Positions 8,918 through 19,295 of a stretch of 64,000 bases of DNA are shown piece after piece. Below the pieces are notes generated by a model. It searched no databases and was not told where the DNA came from. It saw nothing but the letters and a program-made list of their open reading frames with translations. Origin of the DNA: Paenibacillus sp. CC-CFT747 (lineage in GTDB: Bacteria; Bacillota; Bacilli; Paenibacillales; NBRC-103111). The DNA lies in NCBI GenBank assembly GCA_030323305.1, contig CP106741.1, positions 2,418,501-2,482,500 of the forward strand. Direction: 5' to 3'. Positions within the stretch are counted from its first letter, which is position 1; every line of letters starts with the position of its first letter. The translations under genes were made by a program, and so were the position numbers.

Positions 8918-9944
8918 ATGAAAAAGTGGTCACTCGCAGCGCTCGTCTTCGTCATGATGGTCGCGGTGCTCGCCGGATGCGGCGGTAAGAAGGAAGAGGG
9001 CACGACCGGCGGCGGTTCAGCCGATAACGCTAAGAAGCGCGTCGTCCTGGTAACGCCGGAGAAGATCGGCGTGAACCAATTCTTTACGCAGATGCAGGAA
9101 GGTCTCGATAAAGCAGGTAAGGAATTTAATCTCCAAACGAAAGTGATTGAATCGGCGGACCCGACCCAAGTGGAGCAGAACCTCCGCGCGGCGGTTGCCG
9201 AGAAGTATGATTTGATCATTACGGCCGCGTTCTCCGCAGCCGATGCTTTGACCAAAGTAGCCGCCGAGAATCCGAAGCAGGCGTTCGCCATTATCGACAC
9301 GGTCGTCGATGCGCCGAACGTACGCAGCATCGAGTTCCGCGAGCATGAAGCGGCCTACCTCCTCGGAGCGGCAGCCGGTCTTTCGACGAAGAAGAATACG
9401 GTCGGCGCGATCGTTGCCATAGATGCGCCGCTGCTTAAGAAGTATACGTCGGGCTTTGAGCAAGGTCTGAAATCGACCAATCCGAACGCGAAATTCCTGG
9501 TGAACTACGTAGGCGGATTTACCGATCCGGCCAAAGCGAAAGAGTTGGCGCTGCTGCAATACTCGCAAGGCGCGGACTTCGTTGCCGGGATGGCCGCTGT
9601 AGGCGATTCGGGCGTGTTCCAGGCCGCCAAAGAGAAGAACTTCTACACAGCCGGTCAGGATACGGACCGTACGGGGAAGACCCCGAACACATCGTCCTGT
9701 CTCAGCTGAAGGAAACGGATACCGTGACATACGAGACAGCGAAGGATTTTGCCCAAGGGAAATTCACGTACGGCTCCATCAGCTACGGTCTGAAAGAAAA
9801 CGGCGTAGGCGTAACCTTTGTTACGGCCGACTCCAAGTCCAAGCTGAGTCCGTTCATCGGACAAGCGAACGTGGACAAGCTCAAAAAATTCGCGACGATA
9901 TCGTATCGGGCGCGATCAAGGTGAAGAACCCGCTAGCTCCTTAA
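8918..9944 (+). CDS. BMP family nucleoside-binding lipoprotein, frame broken twice
   Basis: Extracellular substrate-binding protein (Med/BMP/PnrA family) of an ABC importer, about 342 residues. The lipoprotein signal ends in LAGCGG at residue 21. Family features include VVLVTPEKIGVNQFF, KYDLIITAAFSAADAL and GADFVAGMAAVGDSG. Missing bases in the GGGG near 9673 and the A6 run near 9886-9891 break the frame. Repair gives TGEDPEHIVLSQL and a C-terminus VSGAIKVKNPLAP with stop 9942-9944. Followed by the matching ATPase and permeases. Likely ligand: purine or pyrimidine nucleosides (family plus the uridine phosphorylase at the operon end). Confidence 0.85.
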
Positions 9945-10057
9945 GGGATCTCCTCCTCCGAACCGGTTGCCCCCATGCAGCCGGTTTGTCTTGTTTCCTG
10001 ACGTATCATTTTAAGACATAAGTAAGTCGCAATTTGAGTCAGAAGGGAGTAGGGCCC

Positions 10058-11564
10058 ATGCTGCTGCAGCTGGAAAAATTACGAAGCGGTTCGGCAACCT
10101 GACCGCCAACGATGAGCTGGACTTCACGCTTGCCGAGGGCGAGGTGCACGCGCTGATCGGCGAGAACGGGGCGGGGAAGTCTACGCTGATGCGGATTCTG
10201 TACGGCGAGGAAACGCCGACCTCCGGGCGGATCCTGCTGAACGGACGGGAGCTGAAGCTGGACTCGCCCAAAGACGCCATCGCTGCCGGGATCGGGATGG
10301 TGCACCAGCATTTCATGCTGTTCCCGGAGTTTACGGTTGCCGAGAATATCGTGATCGGCCGGGAGCCGAAAGCCGGTCTCGTCTTTGACCGCAAGGCGGC
10401 CGCCGCGGAAGTGAAGGCTTTGTCGGATAAGTATGGCATGCCCGTAGACCCTTGGCAGACGATGGGGGATTGCCCGGTCGGGATCCAGCAGCGGGTGGAG
10501 ATTCTGAAGGTGCTGGGCCAAGGCGCCAAGATCGTCATTTTGGACGAGCCGACCGGTGCCTTGACTCCGCTGGAGGTCGAATGGCTGCTGAAGGCGATCA
10601 AAGGGCTGGCCCAGCAGGGCATCAGCTTTATTCTGATCAGCCACAAGCTGCAGGAAGTCATTCACGCCGCGGACCGTATCACGGTCCTCCGGGACGGCCG
10701 CGTGACGGGCGTCATGGAGGCCAAGGATACGAACGAAGAGGAGCTTTCCCGCTTGATGGTCGGCCGGGAGCTCCAGCGGCGGAACAAGCAGGCGGTGGAG
10801 CCCGGCGAGGGAATTCTGGATGTGCAGAATGTGACGGTTCAAGGGGGAAAGGCGCAAAGCCGCTTCTGGACCGCGTCCATTTTCAAGTGCATGCGGGCGA
10901 GATTGTCGGGATTGCCGGCGTATCGGGCAACGGTCAATCGGAATTGATTCAAGCCATCGCCGGACTGCGCCGCATCGACCAAGGACGGATTCTGGTGAAT
11001 GGAACGGATGTCACGAACGCGCTCCCGCTCCAGGTGCGAAACGCCGGCCTGGCTCATATTCCGGAAGACCGGTACAGCTGGGGCTCCTCCAAGGAGGAAA
11101 GCGTGGCGGACAACGGCATTATGGGCCACCTTCCGACGCACAGCCGCAGCGGCCTGCTTCGGGAAGGGAAAATCCGCGAAACGGTCAGCCGTTTCATTGA
11201 TACCTTCAAAGTAAAGACGGGCTCGCTGGAGACGAAGGCCAAGCACCTGTCCGGCGGCAACATGCAGAAGCTGATCGTGGCCCGCGAGATGGCGCACGGC
11301 ACTCCGTTCGTCATCGCGGCCGAGCCGACCCGGGGCGTGGATATCGGGGCCATGGAGATCATCCATGAAGCGCTGCTGCAGCGCCGCCGGGAGCAGGGAG
11401 CCGTCCTGCTCGTCTCGTCCGAGCTGACGGAGATTTTGCAGCTGTCCGATCGCATCCTTGTGATGTTCGAGGGCCGGATCGCCGGCGAGCTGAAAGCGCA
11501 AGAAGCGACCGAGGAACGAATCAGCATTCTGATGGCGGGAGGGACGATCCATGAAGCAGGATAA
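10058..11564 (+). CDS. Nucleoside ABC transporter ATP-binding protein (NupO/YufO-like), frame broken twice
   Basis: About 502 residues with two tandem ATPase domains, as in the ribose/nucleoside class. Domain 1 has Walker A GENGAGKST, an atypical signature CPVGIQQRVEILK and Walker B IVILDEPTGAL. Domain 2 has a Walker-A-like GVSGNGQSE, signature LSGGNMQKL and FVIAAEPTRGVD, the usual degenerate second site. Missing bases lie in the A5 run near 10074 (separating ATG 10058 from the main frame) and in the G5 run near 10842-10846. The last 14 bases overlap the permease gene. Confidence 0.87.
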
Positions 11565-13524
11565 GATGATGACTTACCTTCGCGGACTACTCCAACCGCT
11601 GTTGGCTATCGTGCTCGGTCTCATCGTCGGGGCCGTGATGATTATAGCCGTCGGCGGCTCGGTCCTCGAGACGTATGCGGAGATGGCGAAGGGGGCCTTC
11701 GGAAGCAGTTACTTTACGGCCAGTACGCTGGCCCGGGCGACTCCCATCATTCTGGTTGGTCTCGGAGCCTCGCTCGCGTTCCGGGCCGGGTTCTTCAACC
11801 TGGGGGCCGAGGGCCAGATGATTCTGGGCGCTCTGTCCGCTGCCCTGGCTGCCCTGTATGTCCCGGGACCCGCGGCCTTGAAGCTGGTTTGCGCGCTTGT
11901 CGCCGGAATGCTCGCCGGGGGATTGTGGTCGGCGCTGGCCGGCTGGCTGGACACCCGTTTCCGGATGAATCTCCTTATCACGACCCTCTTGTTCAACTAT
12001 ATCGCGGCTCTGTTCGCCGGCTATCTCGTTTCCTTCCCGTTGAAGGACAAGGCGAGCACCGGAGCTTCCCAGACGGCGATGCTGGACAAAAGCCTATGGC
12101 TGCCCAAAATCATGTCCGGCACGACGCTGCATATCGGCTTCTTGGTTGCGGTCTTGGCCGCCATCGGAATGGCTTGGTATTTGCGCTATACGGTAAAAGG
12201 CTACGAGATCCGCATGCTGGGCAGCAACCCGCTCTTTGCCGGGTACGGCGGCGTCCGCCGCGGCCGCGTCATGCTGCTGAGCATGCTCGCAAGCGGCGCC
12301 CTTGCCGGACTCGCCGGGACATTCGAGGTGCTGGGAATGCAGTACCGCTACATCGATAACATGCTGAGCGCTCCCGGCTTTGCCTGGTCGGGCATCATGG
12401 CGACGCTGATCGCCGGATCGAATCCGATCGGCACCGTTTTTGCGGCCATTCTGCTTGCAGCCTTGCAGACCGGCGGCATGGGCGTTGAGCGCAACACGGA
12501 GGTTCCGCTTGAGATCTCTAACATTATTCAGGCGGCGTTGATCCTGTTTGTATCGGCCAGACTTACGTTTGCCTTCATCAGCCGCAGGAAAGCAAGGAGG
12601 GTGCGGATGGAAACGCTGCTTGATTGGTCACTGCTGAATTCGACGATACGCGTCGTAGCCCCATTGCTTCTGGCCGCACTCGGCGGAGCGCTATGCGCCC
12701 GCGTCGGTCTGTTCAACGTGGCGCTGGAGGGCATGATGCTCACCGGCGCGTTCACCGCGATTCTCGGCAACTATTTGTTCGGCAGCGTCCTGCTCGCCAT
12801 TCTGTTCGCCTGCGTCTGCGTAGGGCTCGTCGCGCTCTTGTTCGCCTACTTGAGCATTCAGCTGCAGGCCAATGTGATCATTGTCGGGGTGGCCATCAAT
12901 TTCTTGGCCAGCGGCCTTACGGCATTTTTGCTCTTCAGCGTCTTTGGTGTAAAAGGGCAGTATTATGATAAAACCATGGTGGGGCTGCCCGAGTGGCACA
13001 TTCCGCTTATAAAGGATATTCCCGTTCTCGGGGACATTCTCTCGGGGCATTCGCCGCTCGTCTACCTTGCGTTCGTGCTGGCCTTCGTCCTGCAGTTCGT
13101 CTTGTTCCGCACGGTATTCGGGTTCCGTCTGATGGCGTCGGGGCAAAATCCGCAGGCTGCACAAAGCCTCGGCCTCCGCGTCAAGCGCTACCAGTATGCG
13201 GCTGTCCTGGCCAGCGGGGTGCTGTGCGCCCTGGCCGGCGCGCAGCTGTCGCTCGGTCAGGTTACTCTGTTCGCCGAGAACATGACGTCCGGCCGCGGCT
13301 TTATTGCCCTCGTCGCCACGATGCTCGGCCAAAGCAGCCCACTCGGCGTCACGGCCGCCAGCCTCCTGTTCGGCTTTATGGATGCGGTCAGCATCCGGCT
13401 GCAGGGGCTCGCGCTGCCGACGCATTTTACGATGATGCTTCCTTATGTTATGACCATTGTCGTCATGTTTGTGGTGAAGGATAAAGGCTACCTGCGGCAA
13501 TCCGGCCGCATCGGCGGTCAATAA
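11551..13524 (+). CDS. Nucleoside ABC permeases NupP- and NupQ-like, read as one 657-residue frame
   Basis: Residues 1-350 match the first permease of BMP-type importers (PIILVGLGASLAFRAGFFNLGAEGQ) and residues 352-657 match the second (VAPLLLAALGGALCARVGLFNVALEG). In relatives these are two genes. Here an AAGGAGG at 12594-12600 lies 6 bases before ATG 12607 (METLLDW), exactly where the second gene should start. A stop for the first gene (12621-12623) is in the frame reached by adding one base. I therefore think this is two overlapping genes joined by a missing base, about 11551-12623 and 12607-13524. A true fusion is possible but less likely. Confidence 0.85.
   Translation: MKQDKMMTYLRGLLQPLLAIVLGLIVGAVMIIAVGGSVLETYAEMAKGAFGSSYFTASTLARATPIILVGLGASLAFRAGFFNLGAEGQMILGALSAALAALYVPGPAALKLVCALVAGMLAGGLWSALAGWLDTRFRMNLLITTLLFNYIAALFAGYLVSFPLKDKASTGASQTAMLDKSLWLPKIMSGTTLHIGFLVAVLAAIGMAWYLRYTVKGYEIRMLGSNPLFAGYGGVRRGRVMLLSMLASGALAGLAGTFEVLGMQYRYIDNMLSAPGFAWSGIMATLIAGSNPIGTVFAAILLAALQTGGMGVERNTEVPLEISNIIQAALILFVSARLTFAFISRRKARRVRMETLLDWSLLNSTIRVVAPLLLAALGGALCARVGLFNVALEGMMLTGAFTAILGNYLFGSVLLAILFACVCVGLVALLFAYLSIQLQANVIIVGVAINFLASGLTAFLLFSVFGVKGQYYDKTMVGLPEWHIPLIKDIPVLGDILSGHSPLVYLAFVLAFVLQFVLFRTVFGFRLMASGQNPQAAQSLGLRVKRYQYAAVLASGVLCALAGAQLSLGQVTLFAENMTSGRGFIALVATMLGQSSPLGVTAASLLFGFMDAVSIRLQGLALPTHFTMMLPYVMTIVVMFVVKDKGYLRQSGRIGGQ
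12594..12609 (+). promoter_or_regulatory. Internal ribosome site and start of the second permease
   Basis: AAGGAGG followed by GTGCGG and ATG 12607, inside what reads as one continuous permease frame. An SD of this strength at the exact domain boundary argues for a separate translational start. Confidence 0.65.
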
Positions 13525-13542
13525 GCAGAAGCGAAAGGGTGA

Positions 13543-14219
13543 ATGGCGATGCATGACAAAGCGGACAAGCTGAAGAAAGCAAAAGTTCCCCAAGTGACGG
13601 TCAGGGAGGAGCTTAAGCATCGGCTGCCCCCGGCCAAATGCTGACGGAACGGTTTCCGATTCTCCATGAAGGGGAAGTGCCTGTTTACGATCTGAACGAA
13701 TGGCGTCTCGACGTATTCGGTGAGGTCGGCACGGAGCGCTCTTTTACCTTGGAGGAGCTTCAGGCGCTGCCGCAAACAACCGTAACCTGCGATATTCATT
13801 GTGTGACCCGCTGGTCCAAGTTCGATACGGCCTGGGAAGGGGTCCGGTTTAAAGATTTTCTAGCCCTGCTGGACGTTAAGCCGGAAGCCAAGTATGTGAT
13901 GTTTCATGCGGACGAGGAGTACGAGACGAACGTTCCGCTGGAGGACCTGCTTCGGGACGATGTGCTGCTGGCCTTCCGGTACGACGGCAAGCCGCTTACG
14001 GATAAGCACGGCTTTCCGCTCCGCATGGTCGTTCCGCATCTGTATTTCTGGAAGAGCGCCAAGTGGGTGCGCCGGATGGAATTTATGAAGGAAGACCGGC
14101 CGGGCTTCTGGGAGCGCAACGGGTTTCACAATGAGGCGGATCCGTTCCGGGAGGAACGCTTTTCCGGCGAAGCGCTGCCGATTCCGGAAGACGAATGGAC
14201 CAAGAAGGAGTTTGATTGA
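13543..14219 (+). CDS. Molybdopterin-dependent oxidoreductase (sulfite oxidase/YuiH-like), frame broken once
   Basis: About 225 residues. ATG 13543 follows AAAGGGTG. One C missing in the C5 run at 13627-13631 breaks the frame (repair reads RLPPGQMLTERFPILH). The rest matches the sulfite-oxidase-type molybdopterin domain without a Tat signal: VTCDIHCVTRWSKFDTAWEGV with the putative molybdenum-ligand Cys (DIHC), RMVVPHLYFWKSAKWVR for cofactor binding. Substrate unknown. Sits between nucleoside permeases and uridine phosphorylase, with 18 bases and 1 base separating it, so it is probably co-transcribed. Confidence 0.78.
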
Positions 14220-14220
14220 G

Positions 14221-14958
14221 ATGGCACTGCTGCCTATATTGCGGGTCGATCCAGCCGATATGCCCGACTATGCCCTCGTGTGCGGCGATCCTTTCCGGGC
14301 CGAAGAGATAGCTAAGAAGTTGACGGACGCCAAAGAGCTGGCCCATGCACGCGAGTACCGGACCTTCACGGGGACGTACGAAGGGGTGAAGCTCGCCGTG
14401 GTCAGCCACGGTGTCGGATCGCCTGGCGCGGCCGTCTGCTTCGAGGAGCTGGCCAAGGCCGGCGTCAAGACGATCATTCGGATCGGCACGGCCGGATCCC
14501 TGTCGTCATATAGGACGGGGAGCCTGATCGTGAGTACGGCCGCCGTCCGGGAGGAAGGGCTGACCCGGCAGCTGGTGCCGCTCGCTTTTCCTGCGGTGGC
14601 GGACAGCCGGGTGACCGAAGCCCTGTATGAGGCGGCGCTGGAGGTGGACGCTCCCGGCGAGGTCGGGAAGGGCGTCACGCTGACGATGGACGCTTTCTTC
14701 AGCGGCGTAGTCGAGCTGCCTCATGAGACGTACCGCAAAGCCGGTGTTCTCGCCGTAGAGATGGAAATTGCGGCCTTGTATGTGGTCGCCATGCTGCGCG
14801 GGGTCCGGGCCGGGGCCATTCTGGCCCTGGATGGCGATTCCACCGCCGTGGATGAGGGGTATAATCCGCATCGCGATGTCGTAACGAAGGCGGTAGAAGC
14901 CGAGATCGCCGCGGCGCTCCGTGCGGTGGTTAAGCTGGCCAAGAAGAACGCAGAGTAA
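14221..14958 (+). CDS. Uridine phosphorylase-like nucleoside phosphorylase
   Basis: Intact 245-residue enzyme of the NP-1 nucleoside phosphorylase family. ATG 14221 begins one base after the preceding stop. Motifs include ALVCGDPFRAEEIA near the N-terminus, VSHGVGSPGAAVCFEEL, TIIRIGTAGSL (phosphate and ribose binding) and AVEMEIAALYVVA, the nucleoside-binding glutamate region. It cleaves imported nucleosides with phosphate to base and ribose-1-phosphate in the cytoplasm, and its place at the end of the nucleoside ABC operon fits that role. Uridine versus purine preference cannot be settled from sequence alone. Confidence 0.85.
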   Translation: MALLPILRVDPADMPDYALVCGDPFRAEEIAKKLTDAKELAHAREYRTFTGTYEGVKLAVVSHGVGSPGAAVCFEELAKAGVKTIIRIGTAGSLSSYRTGSLIVSTAAVREEGLTRQLVPLAFPAVADSRVTEALYEAALEVDAPGEVGKGVTLTMDAFFSGVVELPHETYRKAGVLAVEMEIAALYVVAMLRGVRAGAILALDGDSTAVDEGYNPHRDVVTKAVEAEIAAALRAVVKLAKKNAE

Positions 14959-15113
14959 TGCGGAGCACCCGGACATGGGGGCCGTCCTTCGTCGGCTCCC
15001 ATCCCGAGGCATACCGTTACCGAGAATCAGGAAGCATGGCTGGGCGTGGATACGCTTGGCCGTGCTTTTTTCGTGCCCTTGATAGGGGAGGGGTTCTGGG
15101 AAAGGTGTTGTTT

Positions 15114-15206
15114 AGTGCCTTATCCGCAAATGATATTCTGCTTTTTTACTAATTTTTCGTGCGCATTAAGAGGTTATTCGCCGACAAAGTTACCGGATAA
15201 GGCACT
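15114..15206. repeat. 93-bp MITE-like repeat, copy 1
   Basis: Bounded by a perfect 13-bp inverted repeat (AGTGCCTTATCCG / CGGATAAGGCACT) with a T-rich middle and the conserved right-half block ACAAAGTTACCG. Two related copies are at 19005-19092 and 21159-21191. No coding capacity. The rest of the 14959-15323 gap holds no recognisable gene. Confidence 0.7.
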
Positions 15207-15323
15207 CGCTACAGTGGTAATATACGTGTTGCTTTTAGGCTGGAAACGACTTACAATTTAAGCGACTTTCTGAGATGACGAAGAATCTTGACCAGATGAC
15301 CAAAAACCAAGGAGGCCCTGCCC

Positions 15324-15749
15324 ATGCAGCCACCCAAGCACATTATTTCCGCCGCGGCTATCGTCGTTAAGACGGATAACAAGATTTTATTGATCAAGGG
15401 GCCAAGAAGAGGCTGGGAAATGCCCGGAGGCCAGGTGGAGGTCGGGGAATCCCTCGCTCAGGCGGCCATCCGGGAAACGAAGGAGGAGGCGGGCGTGGAT
15501 ATCGAAATTGTCCGCTTCTGCGGCATTTACCAGAACGTGTCCGCCGGGATCTGCAACTCGCTTTTTCTGGCGAAGCCCGTGGGAGGGGAACCGGTTCCTA
15601 CAACGGAGGCGCTTGAAGCCGGCTACTATCCGATAGAGGAAGCCCTGCAGATGGTCACGTGGCCGACGTTTCGGGAACGGATCGAAGCCTGCCTGAACCC
15701 GGAAGGGCAGCCATTCTACGTCGAGTTTTCCAACCTGAAGGCAGTCTAA
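15324..15749 (+). CDS. Nudix hydrolase
   Basis: Intact 141-residue protein; ATG 15324 follows AAGGAGG. The Nudix box (G-x5-E-x7-REUXEE-x-GU) is complete at residues 38-60, from GGQVEVGESL through RETKEEAGV. Hydrolyses a nucleoside diphosphate linked to another moiety; the precise substrate is not visible. The histidine-phosphatase gene begins 20 bases after its stop, so the two are probably an operon and may act in sequence on a phosphorylated metabolite. Confidence 0.85.
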   Translation: MQPPKHIISAAAIVVKTDNKILLIKGPRRGWEMPGGQVEVGESLAQAAIRETKEEAGVDIEIVRFCGIYQNVSAGICNSLFLAKPVGGEPVPTTEALEAGYYPIEEALQMVTWPTFRERIEACLNPEGQPFYVEFSNLKAV

Positions 15750-15769
15750 GGAAGGACGGGATATACCAT

Positions 15770-16375
15770 ATGAAAACGATCCTTTACTTCGTGAGGCACG
15801 CCGATTCGCCTTATGTGCCGGGGAAGGAGCACACCCGGGGATTGTCGGCGGCCGGAGCGGCCGCTTCCCGGCAGATCGCCGAACGGCTGAAGGACCTCCC
15901 GGTGGACGGCGTGGTGTCGAGCTCGTACGTCCGGGCGGTCCAGACGGTACAGCCGCTGGCCGAGAGCCGGGGGCTCCCGATCCGGGAGTATGAAGGCCTC
16001 CGGGAGCGCCTGATTGGCGGCGAGGAGAGCGAGGCCCCGTGGGAGGAGATCCGGAACGCGATTGAGCGGTCCTTCACGGACCACGATTACGCCCTCGAGG
16101 GCGGCGAAACGACAAAGGAAGCCCGCTTAAGGGCGTTGCCTATTCTCGAAGAGCTTCTCGAGGAGTATGAGGGGCGGGCGGTGGCCATCGGCACCCACGG
16201 GAACATCATGACCATCCTGATGAACCATTATGAGCCCCGGTGTGATTATGCCTTCTGGCAGGAAACGTCCCGCCCGGATCTTTACCGGATGACCTTCGAC
16301 GGCAGCCGCTTGGAATCGATTGAAAGGCTGTGGAGCCCCGAGGTGGTTCACCCCGAGAAGCATTCATCCGTTTAA
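15770..16375 (+). CDS. Histidine phosphatase family protein
   Basis: 201 residues; ATG 15770 follows AAGGAAGGA. The phosphoglycerate-mutase-like RHG motif appears as FVRHADS (RHA in place of RHG) near residue 9. SSYVRAVQTVQPL supplies the second arginine and AIGTHGNIM near residue 145 the second catalytic histidine. The fold is the cytoplasmic phosphatase branch. Partner of the Nudix gene upstream. A bidirectional terminator follows. Confidence 0.83.
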   Translation: MKTILYFVRHADSPYVPGKEHTRGLSAAGAAASRQIAERLKDLPVDGVVSSSYVRAVQTVQPLAESRGLPIREYEGLRERLIGGEESEAPWEEIRNAIERSFTDHDYALEGGETTKEARLRALPILEELLEEYEGRAVAIGTHGNIMTILMNHYEPRCDYAFWQETSRPDLYRMTFDGSRLESIERLWSPEVVHPEKHSSV

Positions 16376-16430
16376 TAACTAACGTGTTTAAGAAAAGGTC
16401 TTTATCCAAGGCTACTTTCCTCCAGCCTCA

Positions 16431-16481
16431 AAAGCCCCATGCCCCGGCTCTCTTCTCAAGAGAACCGGGGCATGGGGCTTT
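16431..16481. terminator. Strong bidirectional terminator
   Basis: A perfect 17-bp inverted repeat (AAAGCCCCATGCCCCGG and its complement, loop 17 bases) lies between the converging histidine-phosphatase gene and AraC-type regulator. AAA and TTT ends serve both directions. Confidence 0.85.
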
Positions 16482-16511
16482 CTTCGGTCCGGCCCTCCCC
16501 GCCCCGTCAGA

Positions 16512-18793
16512 TCAGAGGGAAGTACCTGCCGGACCGGAGGCGGACCGGAGCCGCTCCTGCTTGCGGTATTCCCCCGGCGGAAGGCCGGTTATCTTCTTGA
16601 ACATGCGGATGAAGGAGGTGACATTGCGGTAGCCGATCCGGGCGCTGATCTCCTGCACGCTTAGGTCGGTGGCCGCCAGCATCTCCTTCGCCTGGCGAAT
16701 GCGTACAGCGTTCACATGCTCGCTGAAGTTGGCACCGGTCTTCTCCTTGATATAGACCGAGAGATAGGCCATGGACAGGTTGAGCTTGTCGGCCAGCTGG
16801 TCTAAGGACAGATCATCCGCGTAACGGCTCTCGATGTACTCCAGGACGAACGCCACCGTGGCGTCCTGCTCCTCCTTACGGGACTGGATGAGGGAAGCCG
16901 CCTTATGAAACAGCTCCCGGTAAAACCGCTTGAACTGCTCCAGGGTGAAGCAGTCTTGGAGGGCCTCCTGCTCCCGCTGCCCGGGTGCGGCCTCCGCGTC
17001 CGCCCCGTAGGGCTCGAGAATTTTGGCCACCCTCGCGGTAACCCCGGCCGCCAGTTCCCGGAGCTGGCGGATGCTCGCCCCTTCCGGTCCATGGAGTCGA
17101 GGATTCGTTCCATGAAAGAGACGCAGAAGCCGTCATTGCCCGCCTGCAGGTTGGCGTACAGCTCCTGCTCCTGGGCGACGGTCAGCAGAAGCAGCTCCGG
17201 AACGTCCCGGCGTTCGCGGATAATCTGGTTCTCCTCGAGCGGACGCGCCTGGCGGGCCAGCTCCACGACCTCCTGATAGGCCTCGCTGAAGGGAGACGAA
17301 GCAGGGAAGACGGGGCTGACAGCGACCGTGACGAGAAGATAAGCCTTGTCCCGGTCGAGAATCGTGATCAGCATGCCGAGCACTTCCTCGAGCGCCTCCG
17401 GCACCCGTTCTCCCGGAATGAGCGAGAGAATCTGGTTGTTCTCGATCTGGAACGTATGGGCGGCCGGCATCCGTTCCGAAATGACGAGGTTGATGTATTC
17501 CTGGATGTAGTAGGCCATCCGGTCCGTCTTCAGTCCGTTCTCGGAAACGGGCTGCGTCCGGAAGTGAAGCTGGTAGAGCACCAGAACGAAAGGCTCCTCC
17601 ATGGTGGCGATATCCTTCCATTCGTTAATATCCGAGGTGATCGCCTTTAATTTGTTGATGTAGCGGAAGCTCGTCAAGAGTGAACGCTGGCCGAGCATTT
17701 CGCGGTGAATGGTTTCCTTCTCCCTCATGAGCTCCCGGAGATTCCGGTGAATGAGATCGAATTCTTGAATGGAGCTGCGCAGCTGGACTGGGTCGCGCCG
17801 GAGGATGGAGGAGACCATCTGCTTCACGGGCCGGTGGATCTGCCGGCTGAAGAAGATCGAGGCCAGAATGCCGATGACGACGGAGACCGCGAAGATCACG
17901 AACAGGGTCAGGCTGGCGTTGCGGACCCGGGAGGTGATGCTCTCGGTCGGGACGGCGACGATATAAGTCAGGTCCGAAGCGGAGTCCTTCTCCGCAAAGA
18001 AATAATAGCTGTTGGCGAGCAGGTAGTCCGGGCCGCTGGCGAACGAGGGAATATCGGCGTCGGAAAGCGCATCAGAGGAACGGTACAGCAGGGTGCCGTC
18101 CTCCCGGCGGATGAAGAACTGCCGGTCATCCTCCGTTCCGTAGAACGCCTCTTGCAGCTGCTTCGCATCGAGCAGCGCGACGACCAGGTAATCCGAGGAA
18201 GGCATGCGGAAGGAAAAAGGGATCAGGGGAACGGCAGCCGTGGAATTGAGCCCGCTCACCGTGAATTCGGCTTCCGGATGAAGCTTGTAGCCGCCGCTTC
18301 TCCCGAGCTCTCCCTTCCAGTAGGAGTACGGATAGGCTTTGCTTGAATAGAAGCGTGAGAACATCATCTCCGCTCCGACCGTCCCTTCCTTCTCCACCAC
18401 GATATCCCCCGTTTGGTAGTAAACGAGCAGGTTGTTCAGGTAGAACATGGGGTTAAAGGCTTGGGGGCGAAGCACCTTAAGCACGTCCGCGGCTTTCCAA
18501 ATTTCCGGGTCGGCCCGATCCTGCGCATGCAGCTGACGGTTGAACGCCACCGTATATTCGCTGTTATAGATATCGAACAGCAGGGTTTTTACCCGTTCCA
18601 GGTGGGTCCGGTACCGCTCGGCCGTATTGTGGAGCATGAGCCGGTTGTATTGAATCACTTCCTTCTGAACGCCCCGGTTGAAGAGATGGAGGGACAGCGA
18701 GTTGAATAGGGAGAACAGCAGGATGATGCCGAGAAAGCTTATGAATAGCTTGAACACCAGGGTCTGGCGGTTCCAAATGGCCCAGTTCCTCAC
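16512..18793 (-). CDS. Membrane-bound AraC family regulator, frame broken once
   Basis: About 760 residues. Order: TM helix (residues 15-35), an extracytoplasmic sensor domain of about 250 residues, second TM helix (about 295-315), linker, and a C-terminal AraC/XylS double HTH (YADDLSLDQLADKLNLSMAYLS and VQEISARIGYRNVTSFIRMF). One missing G in the GGGG near 17081 (plus-strand CCCC) separates sensor and HTH parts. Such one-component regulators typically sense extracellular sugars and control Lpl-type importers. It is divergent from such an importer at 19296, its likely target. Confidence 0.85.
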
Positions 18794-19004
18794 AAGGATG
18801 ACTCCCTTATCGGTTAGAATAAGCCTTTCTTAATTAATTAAAGCTCGCTAGGCTCCCTGTATTGTACCCGAAGGAAGAAAAGAACGGAAATATGCTATTT
18901 TTCCGAATGTTATCTTTATTTTGGGTGGGCAAAGGCAGGGCTAATTTTCGGAACAAGTGTCAATTTCCATCCCCGTGCCCGTCTGCTATGCTCCGTTAAG
19001 AACT

Positions 19005-19092
19005 AGTGCCTTATCGGCAAATGAAATTCTGCTTTTGATTTTCGTGCTCATAGGGAGGGGTTTCTCACCAACAAAGTTACCGGAGAAGGCAC
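19005..19092. repeat. MITE-like repeat, copy 2
   Basis: About 88 bp, starting AGTGCCTTATCGG and ending with CCGGAGAAGGCAC. It shares the inner blocks GCAAATGA, ATTCTGCTTTT and CAACAAAGTTACCGG with copy 1. It lies in the 500-bp divergent region between the AraC-type regulator and the importer operon. The remainder of that region holds no gene. Confidence 0.65.
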
Positions 19093-19295
19093 AAGAACGG
19101 ACTCCGGAAAGCGCGGGCCGGCTTAATCATTTCTTAACCTGGTGCTAACGCGGCTCGTACATTAGTTCCGTACGATGAATCTTGCCGGTCGTTTTAACGC
19201 GCGAATCCATCGCCGTCGACATCATTGACCGCTTGCTTGTTTGGTTACAAGCTTCTTCCATTCCTTATATATAGACGAAAGCAGGTGAGTTAACC

